From contig NC_003155.5 of assembly GCF_000009765.2 (NCBI RefSeq), forward strand, positions 5,456,001-5,520,000: a stretch of DNA of 64,000 nucleotides. Direction: 5' to 3'. This document shows positions 15,488-25,620 of the stretch, one piece after another. The notes beneath the pieces were generated by a model that was given only the letters and a program-made list of their open reading frames with translations, did not search any database and was not told the DNA's origin. This stretch comes from Streptomyces avermitilis MA-4680 = NBRC 14893 (GTDB lineage: Bacteria > Actinomycetota > Actinomycetes > Streptomycetales > Streptomycetaceae). Within the stretch, counting starts at the first letter, position 1, and each line of letters opens with the position of its first letter. The translations under genes were made by a program, and so were the position numbers.

Positions 15488-16954
15488 CTACTTCAGCCGC
15501 AGCGGTACGCCGATGGCGTCGGGCGTGAAGAGCTGGACCTTCTTCGGGTCGAAGCCGTCGTCCGTGCCCCGCAGGACCAGGTACGCGCCCTTCCGCTTCT
15601 CGTAGAGCGGCCCGAAGACGACCGCGTCCGCGTGGCCGTCGTCGTCGACGTCGAGCAGCGGGGGCCGGTGGCCGAAGGCGTTCCAGTAGTACGGGTTCGG
15701 GGTGCCGGGCAGGCCGCCGGTCCGGGCGTCGACCACCTGCTCGCCGGCCAGGGACTGGGCCCCGTCCGCGCCGCCGGGCAGCAGCGTCACCTTGCCGTCG
15801 TGCCGCCGGAAGCCCGGGGTGTTCACCACGATGTCCGGCTTGCCGTCGGCGTCGACGTCGCCGACGGAGGGCGAGGAGCCGAAGTCGACGCGGCGCCGGT
15901 CGGCGGTGTCCATGCCGCCGATCACGGTCTCCTTCCGGCCGGTGTTCAGGCCGGACTTCGCCCCGTACAGGATCGTCAGGGCACCGCCCGCGCCGGGCAT
16001 GTCCGCGGGGGCCACGGCCAGCTGGGTGGGCACCAGCAGATCGGTGAGCCCGTCGCCGTCCGCGTCGCCGGCGACCGGCGTGCGCAGGCCGTCGTCGGTT
16101 CCCGCCAGGGCCCCGATGCGGGCCTCCTGACGGGTGTCCCGGACCAGACCCCGCCCGCCGCCCTCGTAGTAGCCGACGCCGTGCAGGTCCGCGGGCGCGG
16201 TCTCGTCCTCCTCGGGGTCGAAGGAGTACGTGAACACCACCTCGGCCCTGCCGTCGCCGTCGAAGTCGCCGGTGGTGGCTGTGGCGGGGGTGGCGTAGCC
16301 GTGCTGGCCGAGGTCGAGCACGGCCTGCCGCTTCGGTTTTCCGGCGCGGTCGAAGGGGCCGTACAGGAGCAGGCCGTCGCTGCCCTTGCCGGTGGAGTTG
16401 GGATCACCGGAGCCGCCGTGGCCGCCGTCGAGCAGGTCCACGGAGCCGTCGCCGTCGAAGTCGGCGGCGGCCAGCGGGCGGAAGCCGTCGGGCAGGCCGA
16501 GCCGCCTGGCGGGGCCCAGTCCGTGCGCGCCGCCGAACAGCGCGAAGGGCTCGCTCACGGTCTCGTTCACGCCGCGGCCGCCGACCAGGTCCGTGAAGCC
16601 GTCGCCGTCGAGGTCGGTGCGCAGCAGCGGTGACATGAACATCGAGAACGGCCGGCTGCCCGCCGGAGTCCGCTGCGCGGTGGCGGTGTTGAGCCCTTCG
16701 CGCGAGCCGTAGACGACGACCAGCGTGGCGGCGTACTTCTCCTTGTCCTTGGACGTCGACTCCACGATGTCCGCGAAGTCGTCGAAGCCGTCGCCGTTGA
16801 AGTCACCGGAGTCGGGGTGCGCGGCGGCCTTTCCGGCGGTGGGGCGCTGGGGGCGGTCGCTGTCGGAGGGTTCGTCCGAGGCGCACGCCGCGGCGGTGAA
16901 CAGCAGGGCGCAGCCCAGGACGGCGGCGGCGGTCGGTCGGCGGCGCGTGCGCAT
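15488..16954 (-). CDS. FG-GAP repeat lipoprotein (protein 7)
   Basis: 488 aa from the ATG at 16954 (MRTRRRPTAAAVLG); the longer open frame to 17200 is low-complexity and not credible. A lipobox (LFTAAAC, Cys about residue 24) makes it a membrane-anchored member, unlike the six soluble paralogues. Repeats include GDFNGDGFDDFADIVES, DLDGDGFTDLVGGRG, DFDGDGSVDLLDGGHG, DFDGDGRAEVVFTYS, DADGDGLTDLLVPTQ, DVDADGKPDIVVNTPG and DVDDDGHADAVVFGP. As the first gene transcribed in the cluster, it could anchor or organise the secreted paralogues; this is inference. Confidence 0.88.
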   Translation of the reverse strand: MRTRRRPTAAAVLGCALLFTAAACASDEPSDSDRPQRPTAGKAAAHPDSGDFNGDGFDDFADIVESTSKDKEKYAATLVVVYGSREGLNTATAQRTPAGSRPFSMFMSPLLRTDLDGDGFTDLVGGRGVNETVSEPFALFGGAHGLGPARRLGLPDGFRPLAAADFDGDGSVDLLDGGHGGSGDPNSTGKGSDGLLLYGPFDRAGKPKRQAVLDLGQHGYATPATATTGDFDGDGRAEVVFTYSFDPEEDETAPADLHGVGYYEGGGRGLVRDTRQEARIGALAGTDDGLRTPVAGDADGDGLTDLLVPTQLAVAPADMPGAGGALTILYGAKSGLNTGRKETVIGGMDTADRRRVDFGSSPSVGDVDADGKPDIVVNTPGFRRHDGKVTLLPGGADGAQSLAGEQVVDARTGGLPGTPNPYYWNAFGHRPPLLDVDDDGHADAVVFGPLYEKRKGAYLVLRGTDDGFDPKKVQLFTPDAIGVPLRLK

Positions 16955-17215
16955 GGCGGTTCCAGACGGGGAGTTGGGGTGCGGGCCGGGGGTGCGGAGG
17001 TGCGGGGGTGCGGTCGGGGGTGGGAGTGGGGGCCGGGTCGGAGCAGGGGCTCTCGGGGGTGACTCGGGAGGCGCGCGAAAGGTTGCGCCGGCGCTTCGCG
17101 AACCCGGCCGGGTCGTTCGGCGTCGTTCTACTGCCCTGCCCGCTCTTCTCGCCTGCTTGTTCGTCTCACTCCTCTTGCTCTTCTCCTCTTGCTCTTCCAC
17201 CGGAAGGACGCAGTG

Positions 17216-17617
17216 ATGACCGGTTCAACGTCCATGAGGGCCGTACTGGCCGCGGCGGCTCTCGCCGCCCTGGCCGTCGGGTGTATGCCGTCGGACGGCG
17301 GTGGTGTCAGCGCGGGGTCCTGCGACGACGTGATGGAGTTCGATCACCGCACCTACCTGAGCGTCGGCGATGTCGAGTTCACGGTCGGGGCCGAGGCGGG
17401 CGCGGCGGGCCGGCCGCCCTGCGACGACACGGGCGGAGAGAGCGAGGAGGAGACGCGGTTCGATATGACCGCGTACGAGGTCGAGGGGCTCGACACCGGC
17501 GTCGCGATCGCGGTCGGCGACTCACCGCACGGCGCCCGGCTCTACGCGATGTACGAAGAGGACGGGGACCTGCCCGCCGAGGTGCAGAAGTTCATCGGCG
17601 GGGGCCAAAAGGACTAG
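17216..17617 (+). CDS. Small lipoprotein, DUF6281-like
   Basis: 133 aa from the ATG at 17216, with GGAAGGA 7 bases upstream. The signal peptide has lipobox LAVGC (Cys about residue 22). The mature part has CDDVMEFDHRTYLSVGDVEF ... PPCDDTGG and DTGVAIAVGDSPHGARLY, which I recall as the pattern of the DUF6281 family of Streptomyces lipoproteins (not verified). No function is known. It is divergent from the FG-GAP lipoprotein and convergent with the Tyr/His-rich gene, with a terminator between them. Confidence 0.7.
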   Translation: MTGSTSMRAVLAAAALAALAVGCMPSDGGGVSAGSCDDVMEFDHRTYLSVGDVEFTVGAEAGAAGRPPCDDTGGESEEETRFDMTAYEVEGLDTGVAIAVGDSPHGARLYAMYEEDGDLPAEVQKFIGGGQKD

Positions 17618-17641
17618 TACGGCGGCAGACAACGCTAAATC

Positions 17642-17682
17642 GGCGGTGGGGTGAAGGTCCTCAGGACCTTCACCCCACCGCC
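17642..17682. terminator. Bidirectional hairpin terminator
   Basis: Perfect 19-bp stem (17642-17660 against 17664-17682, including GGTGGGGTGAAGGTCC) with loop TCA. It lies between convergent genes ending at 17617 and 17717 and serves both. Confidence 0.92.
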
Positions 17683-17716
17683 CGTGGTGCCGTGACCGGG
17701 GCGTCGAACCGACCCC

Positions 17717-19138
17717 TTACTCGGCGGCTCCTGCGTCGCCGGCTCCTGCGTCGGCGCCTCCACCCTGGTCAGCGCCCGCACCCGTGTCGGTACCCGCACC
17801 CGTGTCGGCAACACCCTGGTCCGGGGCCTGCTCGGTGCCCGCGTCCGGGGCCTGCTCGGCGCCTTCCTCCGGTGCCTGCTCGGTGCCCTGGTCCGGTGCC
17901 TGCTCGGTGCCCGTGTCCGGTGCCTGCTCGGTGCCTTCCTCCGGGGCCTGCTCGGTGCCCTGGTCCGGGGCCTGCTCGGTGCCCGTGTCCGGTGCCTGCT
18001 CGGCGCCTTCCTCCGGTGCCTGCTCGGTGCCCTCGTCCGGGGCCTGCTCGGTGCCTTCCTCGGGTGCCTTGCCGGTGTTGTCGTCCGGGGCCTGCTCCGT
18101 GCCTTCCTCCGGGGCCTTGCCGGCGTTGTCGTCCGGGGCCTGCTCGGTGCCCTCGTCGGGGGCCTTGCCGGTGTCGTCCTGGGTGCCCTCGTCCGGGGCC
18201 TTGCCGGCGTCGTCGTCCGGGGCCTGCTCCGTGCCCTCGTCGGGGGCCTTGCCGGTGCCGTCGTCCGGGGCCTGCTCCGTGCCTTCGTCGGGCGCCTTGC
18301 CGGTGTCGTCCTCGGTCTTCTCGTCCGGGGCCTTGCCGGTGTCGTCCTCGGTGCCTTCCTCGTGGCCCTTGCCGGTGTCGTCCTCGGTGCCTTCCTCGTG
18401 GCCCTTGCCGGTGTCGTCCTCGGTGCCTTCCTCGTGGCCCTTGCCGGTGTCGTCCTCGGTGCCTTCCTCGTGGCCCTTGCCGGTGTCGTCCTCGGTGCCC
18501 TCCTCGTGCTCCTTGCCGTTGCCGTCCTCGGTGCCCGGCTTGGTCCCGTCCGGACCCTTTTCCGGACCCTCGTCCCCCGGCTTCTTATCCGTGTCGTGCT
18601 TCTCGACCCAGTTCTCCTCCTTCCAGTTCTTCGTGTCCTTCTCGTTCCAGTAGCACTTGTCGTCCTTGTGCTTCTCCCAGTAGTTGTACTCCTTGTACGT
18701 GTTCCAGTAGTAGTACTTGCAGTGCTTTTCCACCACGTAGTAGCAGTCGTAGTGGTAGTCCCAGTAGTACTTGTGGTTGTACTGCACTACGTAGTAGGAG
18801 TTGTAGTGGTCGTCCCAGTAGTAGTTGTGGTCGTTTTCTGTGTAGTAGTAGCAGCTGCAGTGCTCTTCGAAGTAGTACGTGCGGTTGTTGGCCTTGCAGG
18901 AATACTTCTTGCCACTCTTCTTGTGGCCCTTGCCAGGCTTCTTACCGCAAGGCTTCTTCTGCTCCTTGGCGTGGTGCCCCGGGGCCGTGGGCGGCATCTT
19001 GGGCATCGGGGCCGCCGACGCGACGGCGGCCGGCAGAATGACACCTCCGGCGACCACCGCCGCCGACGCGGCCGCCACCGCCATTCCCAGACGGTACTTG
19101 GGGCGGACTTTCTCATTGCTGCGCGTCTTGCTCATCAT
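17717..19138 (-). CDS. Exported Tyr/His/Asn-rich protein with acidic repeat tail, unknown family
   Basis: 473 aa from the ATG at 19138, preceded by AAGGAG at 6 bases. Regions in order: a Sec signal (MAVAAASAAVVAGGVILPAAVASA-AP, to about residue 44); a basic Lys/His segment (HHAKEQKKPCGKKPGKGHKK); a ~130-residue zone extraordinarily rich in Tyr, His, Asn, Lys, Trp and Cys (NHKYYWDYHYDCYYVVEK and similar units of about 18 residues); then ~280 residues of acidic repeats (GHEEGTEDDTGK x4, then APDEGTEQAPDD-type). I recognise no family. It suggests a secreted wall, matrix or metal-binding protein, possibly cross-linked through Tyr; this is inference. Lack of A/T avoidance in the Tyr/Asn zone makes it locally AT-richer than its neighbours. 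Confidence 0.85.
   Translation of the reverse strand: MMSKTRSNEKVRPKYRLGMAVAAASAAVVAGGVILPAAVASAAPMPKMPPTAPGHHAKEQKKPCGKKPGKGHKKSGKKYSCKANNRTYYFEEHCSCYYYTENDHNYYWDDHYNSYYVVQYNHKYYWDYHYDCYYVVEKHCKYYYWNTYKEYNYWEKHKDDKCYWNEKDTKNWKEENWVEKHDTDKKPGDEGPEKGPDGTKPGTEDGNGKEHEEGTEDDTGKGHEEGTEDDTGKGHEEGTEDDTGKGHEEGTEDDTGKGHEEGTEDDTGKAPDEKTEDDTGKAPDEGTEQAPDDGTGKAPDEGTEQAPDDDAGKAPDEGTQDDTGKAPDEGTEQAPDDNAGKAPEEGTEQAPDDNTGKAPEEGTEQAPDEGTEQAPEEGAEQAPDTGTEQAPDQGTEQAPEEGTEQAPDTGTEQAPDQGTEQAPEEGAEQAPDAGTEQAPDQGVADTGAGTDTGAGADQGGGADAGAGDAGAAE
17800..18520. repeat. Coding tandem repeats of the acidic tail
   Basis: A 36-bp unit (encoding GHEEGTEDDTGK) recurs at least four times between about 18350 and 18500, nearly identical at the DNA level. 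The remainder, to about 17800, is a shuffled mix of 21- to 45-bp units encoding EQAPD/EEGT. Length variation between strains is expected. Confidence 0.85.
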
Positions 19139-19331
19139 GGCTTTCTCCTTCTGAAGTGAAGGCACCCTTCGTGCCCGGCCGGGCCCCCATTTGCTTTCCG
19201 GTGTTTCCGGTGAGCCCGTACTTCAAGTAAGCCCGCAGCGCGCAGAAAGGTCATGTTCCGACAGTTCGGGACTTGACACAGAAGAAATCAACGAGTAGGT
19301 CGGCCCGGTGTGAGGGGATCCGGAAACGACG

Positions 19332-19371
19332 GCACCCCATGTCCCTGGGCTGAACCAGGGGCATGGGGTGC
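19332..19371 (-). terminator. Terminator after the Fe-S oxidoreductase gene
   Basis: 17-bp arms GCACCCCATGTCCCTGG (19332-19348) and 19355-19371 with a single G-T wobble and loop GCTGAA. It lies 22 bases past the stop codon at 19393. Confidence 0.9.
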
Positions 19372-19392
19372 TCCGTGACGGGGCCGTGCCCG

Positions 19393-21660
19393 TTACTTCA
19401 CGGGCTCGGGCTCCGGCGCGCTCTCGGCCTCGGCCTCGCCGGCCGGGTCGAGGGGCGTCCTGACGGAGTCGAGCAGCAGCTGGGCGACGTCGACGACCTG
19501 GATGGACTCCTTCGCCTTGCCGTCGTTCTTCTTGCCGTTGACCGAGTCGGTCAGCATGACGAGGCAGAACGGGCAGGCGGTCGACACGATGTCCGGGTTC
19601 AGCGAAAGAGCCTCGTCGACACGCTCGTTGTTGATGCGCTTGCCGATCCGCTCCTCCATCCACATCCGCGCACCACCGGCGCCGCAGCAGAAGCCGCGCT
19701 CCTTGTGGCGGTGCATCTCCTCGTTCCGCAGGCCCGGCACCTTGCCGATGATCTCGCGCGGAGGCGTGTAGATCTTGTTGTGGCGGCCCAGGTAGCAGGG
19801 GTCGTGGTACGTGATGATGCCCTCGACCGGCGTGACCGGGACCAGCTTGCCCTCGTCGACGAGGTGCTGGAGCAGCTGGGTGTGGTGGATGACCTCGTAG
19901 TCGCCGCCGAGCTGCGGGTACTCGTTGCCGATGGTGTTGAGGCAGTGCGGACAGGTCGCGACGATCTTCTTGGCCGACTTCGGCTTCTTCGTCGACTCGT
20001 CCTCGTCATCCTCGCCGAACGCCATGTTCAGCGCGGCGACGTTCTCCATGCCGAGCTCCTGGAAGAGCGGCTCGTTGCCCAGGCGGCGGGCGGAGTCACC
20101 GGTGCACTTCTCGTCGCCGCCCATGATCGCGAACTTGACGCCCGCGATGTGCAGCAGCTCGGCGAAGGCCTTGGTGGTCTTCTTGGCGCGGTCCTCCAGG
20201 GCTCCGGCGCAGCCGACCCAGTAGAGGTACTCGACCTCGGACAGGTCCTCGATGTCGCGGCCGACGACCGGGATCTCGAAGTCGACCTCCTTGGTCCACT
20301 CCAGGCGCTGCTTCTTGGCCAGCCCCCAGGGGTTGCCCTTCTTCTCCAGGTTCTTGAGCATCGTGCCCGCCTCGGACGGGAACGCGGACTCGATCATCAC
20401 CTGGTAGCGGCGCATGTCGACGATGTGGTCGACGTGCTCGATGTCGACCGGGCACTGCTCGACGCAGGCGCCGCAGGTGGTGCAGGACCACAGGACGTCG
20501 GGGTCGATGACGCCGTTCTCTTCGAGGGTGCCGATCAGCGGACGCTCGGCCTCCGCCAGAGCGGCGGCGGGCACGTCCTTGAGCTGCTCCTCGCTCGCCT
20601 TCTCCTCGCCCTCCATGGTCTTGCCGCCGCCGGCCAGCAGGTACGGGGCCTTGGCGTGCGCGTGGTCGCGCAGCGACATGATGAGGAGCTTGGGGGAGAG
20701 GGGCTTGCCGGTGTTCCAGGCGGGGCACTGCGACTGGCAGCGGCCGCACTCGGTGCACGTGGAGAAGTCGAGGAGCCCCTTCCAGGAGAACTGCTCGACC
20801 TGGGAGACGCCGAAGACGTCGTCCTCACCGGGGTCGGTGAAGTCGATCGGCTTGCCGCCCGACGTCATCGGCTGGAGCCCGCCGAGGGCCGTCCCGCCGG
20901 TCGCGTTCCGCTTGAACCAGATGTTCGGGAAGGCGAGGAAGCGGTGCCAGGCGACACCCATGTTGGTGTTCAGGCTCACCGTGATCATCCAGATCATGGT
21001 GGTGCCCAGCTTGACCATCGCGGTGAAGTACACGAGGTTCTGGAGCGTGCCGAGGCCCAGGCCCTTGAAGGCCAGGATCAGCGGGTACGAGGCGAAGTAC
21101 GCCGCCTCGAAGTGGTCCACGTGGTGCAGCGCGCCCTCGAGGCCGCGCAGTACGTAGATCGCCAGACCGATGGTGAGGATGACGTACTCGACGAAGTACG
21201 CCTGGCCCATCTTGGAGCCCGCGAACCGCGACTTGCGGCCGGGCCGCGACGGCAGGTTCAGGAGGCGGATCGCCATCAGCGTGATGATGCCGAGGGTGGT
21301 CATCGCCGCGATGAACTCGATGTACAGCTCGTACGGCAGGAAGCCGCCGATCACCGGGAGCGTCCAGTCGGCCTCGAAGAGCTGGCCGTACGCGGTGATG
21401 ATGGTCGGCGGCAGCGTCAGGAAGCCGACCGCCACGAACCAGTGGGCGAAACCGACGATGCCCCACCGGTTCATCCGCGTGTGGCCGAGGAACTCCCGCA
21501 CCAGCGTCACACTGCGCTGATAGGGGTTGTCGGTCCGGGTGCCGGCGGGCACGGGCTGGCCGAGCTTGAAATACCGGACGAACTGGCCGATGGCGCGTGC
21601 GAGCAGCGCCACGCCGACCACGGTCAGGACCAGCGACACGATGATCGCGGCGAGTTGCAT
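19393..21660 (-). CDS. Membrane Fe-S oxidoreductase, EtfD-like (heterodisulfide-reductase type)
   Basis: 755 aa. The N-terminal ~290 residues hold about five hydrophobic helices of the nitrate-reductase-gamma/HdrE type. Two 4Fe-4S clusters follow (CTECGRCQSQCPAWNTGKP about 300; CTTCGACVEQCPVDIEH about 390), then two CCG domains (CTGD, CPHCLNTIGNEYP, YHDPCYLGRHN, GFCCGAGGARMW, CPFCLVML). M. tuberculosis Rv0338c/EtfD has the same plan and is reported to take electrons from ETF in acyl-CoA oxidation to the quinone pool; I infer the same role here. It is a single gene with its own terminator and a possible TetR-type operator upstream. Confidence 0.85.
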   Translation of the reverse strand: MQLAAIIVSLVLTVVGVALLARAIGQFVRYFKLGQPVPAGTRTDNPYQRSVTLVREFLGHTRMNRWGIVGFAHWFVAVGFLTLPPTIITAYGQLFEADWTLPVIGGFLPYELYIEFIAAMTTLGIITLMAIRLLNLPSRPGRKSRFAGSKMGQAYFVEYVILTIGLAIYVLRGLEGALHHVDHFEAAYFASYPLILAFKGLGLGTLQNLVYFTAMVKLGTTMIWMITVSLNTNMGVAWHRFLAFPNIWFKRNATGGTALGGLQPMTSGGKPIDFTDPGEDDVFGVSQVEQFSWKGLLDFSTCTECGRCQSQCPAWNTGKPLSPKLLIMSLRDHAHAKAPYLLAGGGKTMEGEEKASEEQLKDVPAAALAEAERPLIGTLEENGVIDPDVLWSCTTCGACVEQCPVDIEHVDHIVDMRRYQVMIESAFPSEAGTMLKNLEKKGNPWGLAKKQRLEWTKEVDFEIPVVGRDIEDLSEVEYLYWVGCAGALEDRAKKTTKAFAELLHIAGVKFAIMGGDEKCTGDSARRLGNEPLFQELGMENVAALNMAFGEDDEDESTKKPKSAKKIVATCPHCLNTIGNEYPQLGGDYEVIHHTQLLQHLVDEGKLVPVTPVEGIITYHDPCYLGRHNKIYTPPREIIGKVPGLRNEEMHRHKERGFCCGAGGARMWMEERIGKRINNERVDEALSLNPDIVSTACPFCLVMLTDSVNGKKNDGKAKESIQVVDVAQLLLDSVRTPLDPAGEAEAESAPEPEPVK

Positions 21661-21702
21661 TTGGGGGCTCCTCGGGCCTGCGAGGCGGTTCTTTGAGAGT
21701 GA

Positions 21703-21716
21703 TTACTAAGCGGTAA
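21703..21716. promoter_or_regulatory. Possible TetR-family operator upstream of etfD-like gene
   Basis: TTACTAAGCGGTAA has TTAC/GTAA half-sites and lies 43 bases before the ATG of the Fe-S oxidoreductase. It resembles the TTAC-N6-GTAA sites of actinobacterial fatty-acid-responsive TetR regulators, which would fit a beta-oxidation electron carrier. Short arms make this tentative. Confidence 0.35.
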
Positions 21717-21905
21717 CTTATGCAGTCCGTCTGAGACTACCCACTTCCTGCGCCGCACTGTAGCCAGGCGGGCGGTGATCTGCGTCGCTGAGGTCAGCCT
21801 GAGTGGGGATACCGCCGCCCTCTCCGGACGAAGCCCCGGAAGGGGGCGGTAAACCCGATCGTGTTATTCACGCAAAATTGTGACATCAGGCAATAACTTG
21901 GACCC

Positions 21906-22958
21906 GTGCTGTACGGGATCATTGCCGCCACCTCGGCCCTCCTCCTCGCCTCCGCGCTCGCCGCGGTGCTGCGGGTGCCCGCGCTGCGGCTCGGCCTCGT
22001 CGAGCGGCGCCGGGGGCGGACGGTGTCGCGGCTCGGGGGCGCCGCGGTCGTCGTCGGGACCGTGGTCGTCGCCGGGGTGGGGGACTGGTCCGGTGTCGCC
22101 CGGCTCGGGACCGGGGTCGGGGAACTGCTCGTCGTCGGGGCCGGGGTCGGCGCGCTCGGGCTCGTCGCCGATCTGCGGCCCGTCCCCCGGGTCGTGCGGC
22201 TGGCCGGGCAGGCCGCCGCCGCCGCGGCCGTCGTCCCGTACGACGAACTCGGCGCCGGCGCGGGGCTGTTCGCGGCCGCCTGGATCGTCCTCGTGACCAG
22301 TGCCTTCGGCTCGCTCGACCAGGCCGACGGGGTCATGGGTACCGTCGGCGTCGTCACCGCCTTCGCGCTCGGCGGGTGTGCCGCCGCCGAGGTCATGGAC
22401 GGACTCGCGGCGCTGCTGAGCGTGCTGGCCGCCGCGCTCACCGGGTTCCTGATGCACAACTGGGCGCCCGCGCGGACCGTGGCCGGGCGGTGCGGGGCGC
22501 TGTTCACCGGGTTCGTGCTCGCCTCGGCCGCGGTCCTCGTGCACGCCGGGCGGGAGCCGCTGGGCAGCGCCGGTGCCCTGTTCGCGCTGACCGCCGTGGC
22601 CACCGCCGATGGCGTCCTCGTGCTCGCGGGCCGGCTGCGCGGTGGCCGCCCGGGCCCTGGCGCGGGCCGGCGGGGCCTGGCGCACCGGCTGCGCGGACTC
22701 GGGCTCACCGCGCGCGGGGCGGCGGTCGTCATCGGCGCCGCCTCCTTCGCCTCGGCCCTCGTCGGGCTCCTCATCGACCTGGGGTGGGCGGGGCCGGGCG
22801 CCGCGTGCTGGGTGGCGGGTGCCGCGGGGGTCTCGGTCCTCGGGCTGCTCCGCGTTCGGGTGCCCTCCGATCGGGGGTTTCGCATGCACCCCGATCGGGG
22901 CACCCGACCGGGAGTTGTCCCGCCTCCCGGCGCTTCCTTGCGTGTAAGGAGCGGATAA
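21906..22958 (+). CDS. MraY/WecA-like membrane protein, degenerate
   Basis: 350 aa with about ten hydrophobic helices, resembling polyprenyl-phosphate glycosyl-1-phosphate transferases (RLGLVERR.GRTVSRLGGAAV near the N-terminus; GLVADLRPVPRVVRLAGQ; LDQADGVMGTVGVVTAFALG; GFLMHNWAPAR). In active enzymes the corresponding motifs are like N..N.IDGLDGLA and GFL.WN..PA..FMGD. Here the Asn/Asp pattern is altered and the MGDSGS segment is not recognisable, so activity is doubtful. It lies directly upstream of dnaK, ending just before the first HAIR site, and has its own start (GTG at 21906). Streptomyces commonly has such a gene beside dnaK (from memory). Confidence 0.7.
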   Translation: MLYGIIAATSALLLASALAAVLRVPALRLGLVERRRGRTVSRLGGAAVVVGTVVVAGVGDWSGVARLGTGVGELLVVGAGVGALGLVADLRPVPRVVRLAGQAAAAAAVVPYDELGAGAGLFAAAWIVLVTSAFGSLDQADGVMGTVGVVTAFALGGCAAAEVMDGLAALLSVLAAALTGFLMHNWAPARTVAGRCGALFTGFVLASAAVLVHAGREPLGSAGALFALTAVATADGVLVLAGRLRGGRPGPGAGRRGLAHRLRGLGLTARGAAVVIGAASFASALVGLLIDLGWAGPGAACWVAGAAGVSVLGLLRVRVPSDRGFRMHPDRGTRPGVVPPPGASLRVRSG

Positions 22959-22960
22959 GA

Positions 22961-22981
22961 CTTGAGTCGGCTCGACTCAGG
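22961..22981. promoter_or_regulatory. HAIR 1, HspR operator of the dnaK operon
   Basis: CTTGAGT-N7-ACTCAGG, one mismatch from the HspR consensus CTTGAGT-N7-ACTCAAG. It starts only 2 bases after the stop of the preceding gene. Confidence 0.92.
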
Positions 22982-23012
22982 TCTGTTGACCCAGCGACTT
23001 GGGTGATGCACA

Positions 23013-23033
23013 CTTGAGTCCGTTCCACTCAAG
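23013..23033. promoter_or_regulatory. HAIR 2, HspR operator of the dnaK operon
   Basis: A perfect CTTGAGT-N7-ACTCAAG site 20 bases before the dnaK ATG. A TTGAC box at 22986-22990, between the two HAIR sites, is a candidate -35. The paired sites fit repression by HspR, with DnaK as co-repressor in Streptomyces. Confidence 0.95.
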
Positions 23034-23053
23034 TCATTGCTGGAGGAATTGAA

Positions 23054-24918
<1,865 letters not shown>

Positions 24919-24922
<4 letters not shown>

Positions 24923-25584
24923 CGGAGGAGACCCCGGGTTTCGACGAGAAGCCTGACGTCCCCTCCGGCGCCACCCCTGAAGACGCCGAGCCGAAGGCCG
25001 CCCCCTCCGAGGGGGCGGCCCCGGCCGGGGACGCGGCAGCAGCAGCCCAGACGGCGGCCCAGACGGCCGGCCTGACGGCCCAGCTGGACCAGGTACGCAC
25101 GGCGCTCGGCGAGCGCACGGCGGACCTCCAGCGACTCCAGGCCGAGTACCAGAACTACCGCCGCCGGGTCGAGCGCGACCGGATCGCGGTCAAGGAGATC
25201 GCCATCGCGAACCTCCTGACCGAGCTTCTGCCCACGCTCGACGACATCGGCCGCGCGCGGGAACACGGCGAACTGGTCGGCGGCTTCAAGTCGGTGGCCG
25301 AGTCGCTCGAGACCGTCGCGGCGAAGATGGGGCTCCAGCAGTTCGGCAAGGAGGGCGAGCCCTTCGACCCGACGATCCACGAGGCCCTGATGCACTCGTA
25401 CGCGCCCGACGTCACGGAGACGACGTGCGTGGCGATTCTGCAGCCGGGGTATCGGATCGGCGAGCGGACCATCCGGCCCGCGCGGGTGGCCGTCGCCGAG
25501 CCCCAGCCGGGCGCGCAGACGGTCAAGGCCGACGAGGCGGAGGCGGCCGACGACAAGGAGAGCGGTGGCCCGGAAGAGGGCTGA
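24919..25584 (+). CDS. grpE: Nucleotide exchange factor GrpE
   Basis: 221 aa, GTG start overlapping the dnaK stop (GTGA), so translation is coupled. A disordered acidic/Ala N-terminus (about 1-50) leads into a long coiled coil (LDQVRTALGERTADLQRLQAEYQNYRRRVERDR). A beta domain follows with LLPTLDDIGRAREHGEL..GFKSVAESLE and P..HEALMHSYAPDV, ending in a Glu-rich tail. It opens the DnaK nucleotide site to release ADP. Confidence 0.98.
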
Positions 25585-25620
25585 CGTGACAAAGGGCGTA
25601 CGGAAGGAGGGACGTCGAGG

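Noticed and set aside
13787..16633. A 948-codon plus-strand open frame
   Set aside because: Antisense shadow of FG-GAP genes 6 and 7 with no family motif.
17800..18520. Tandem repeats considered as a CRISPR array
   Set aside because: Units are contiguous without unique spacers and are in frame inside a protein gene.
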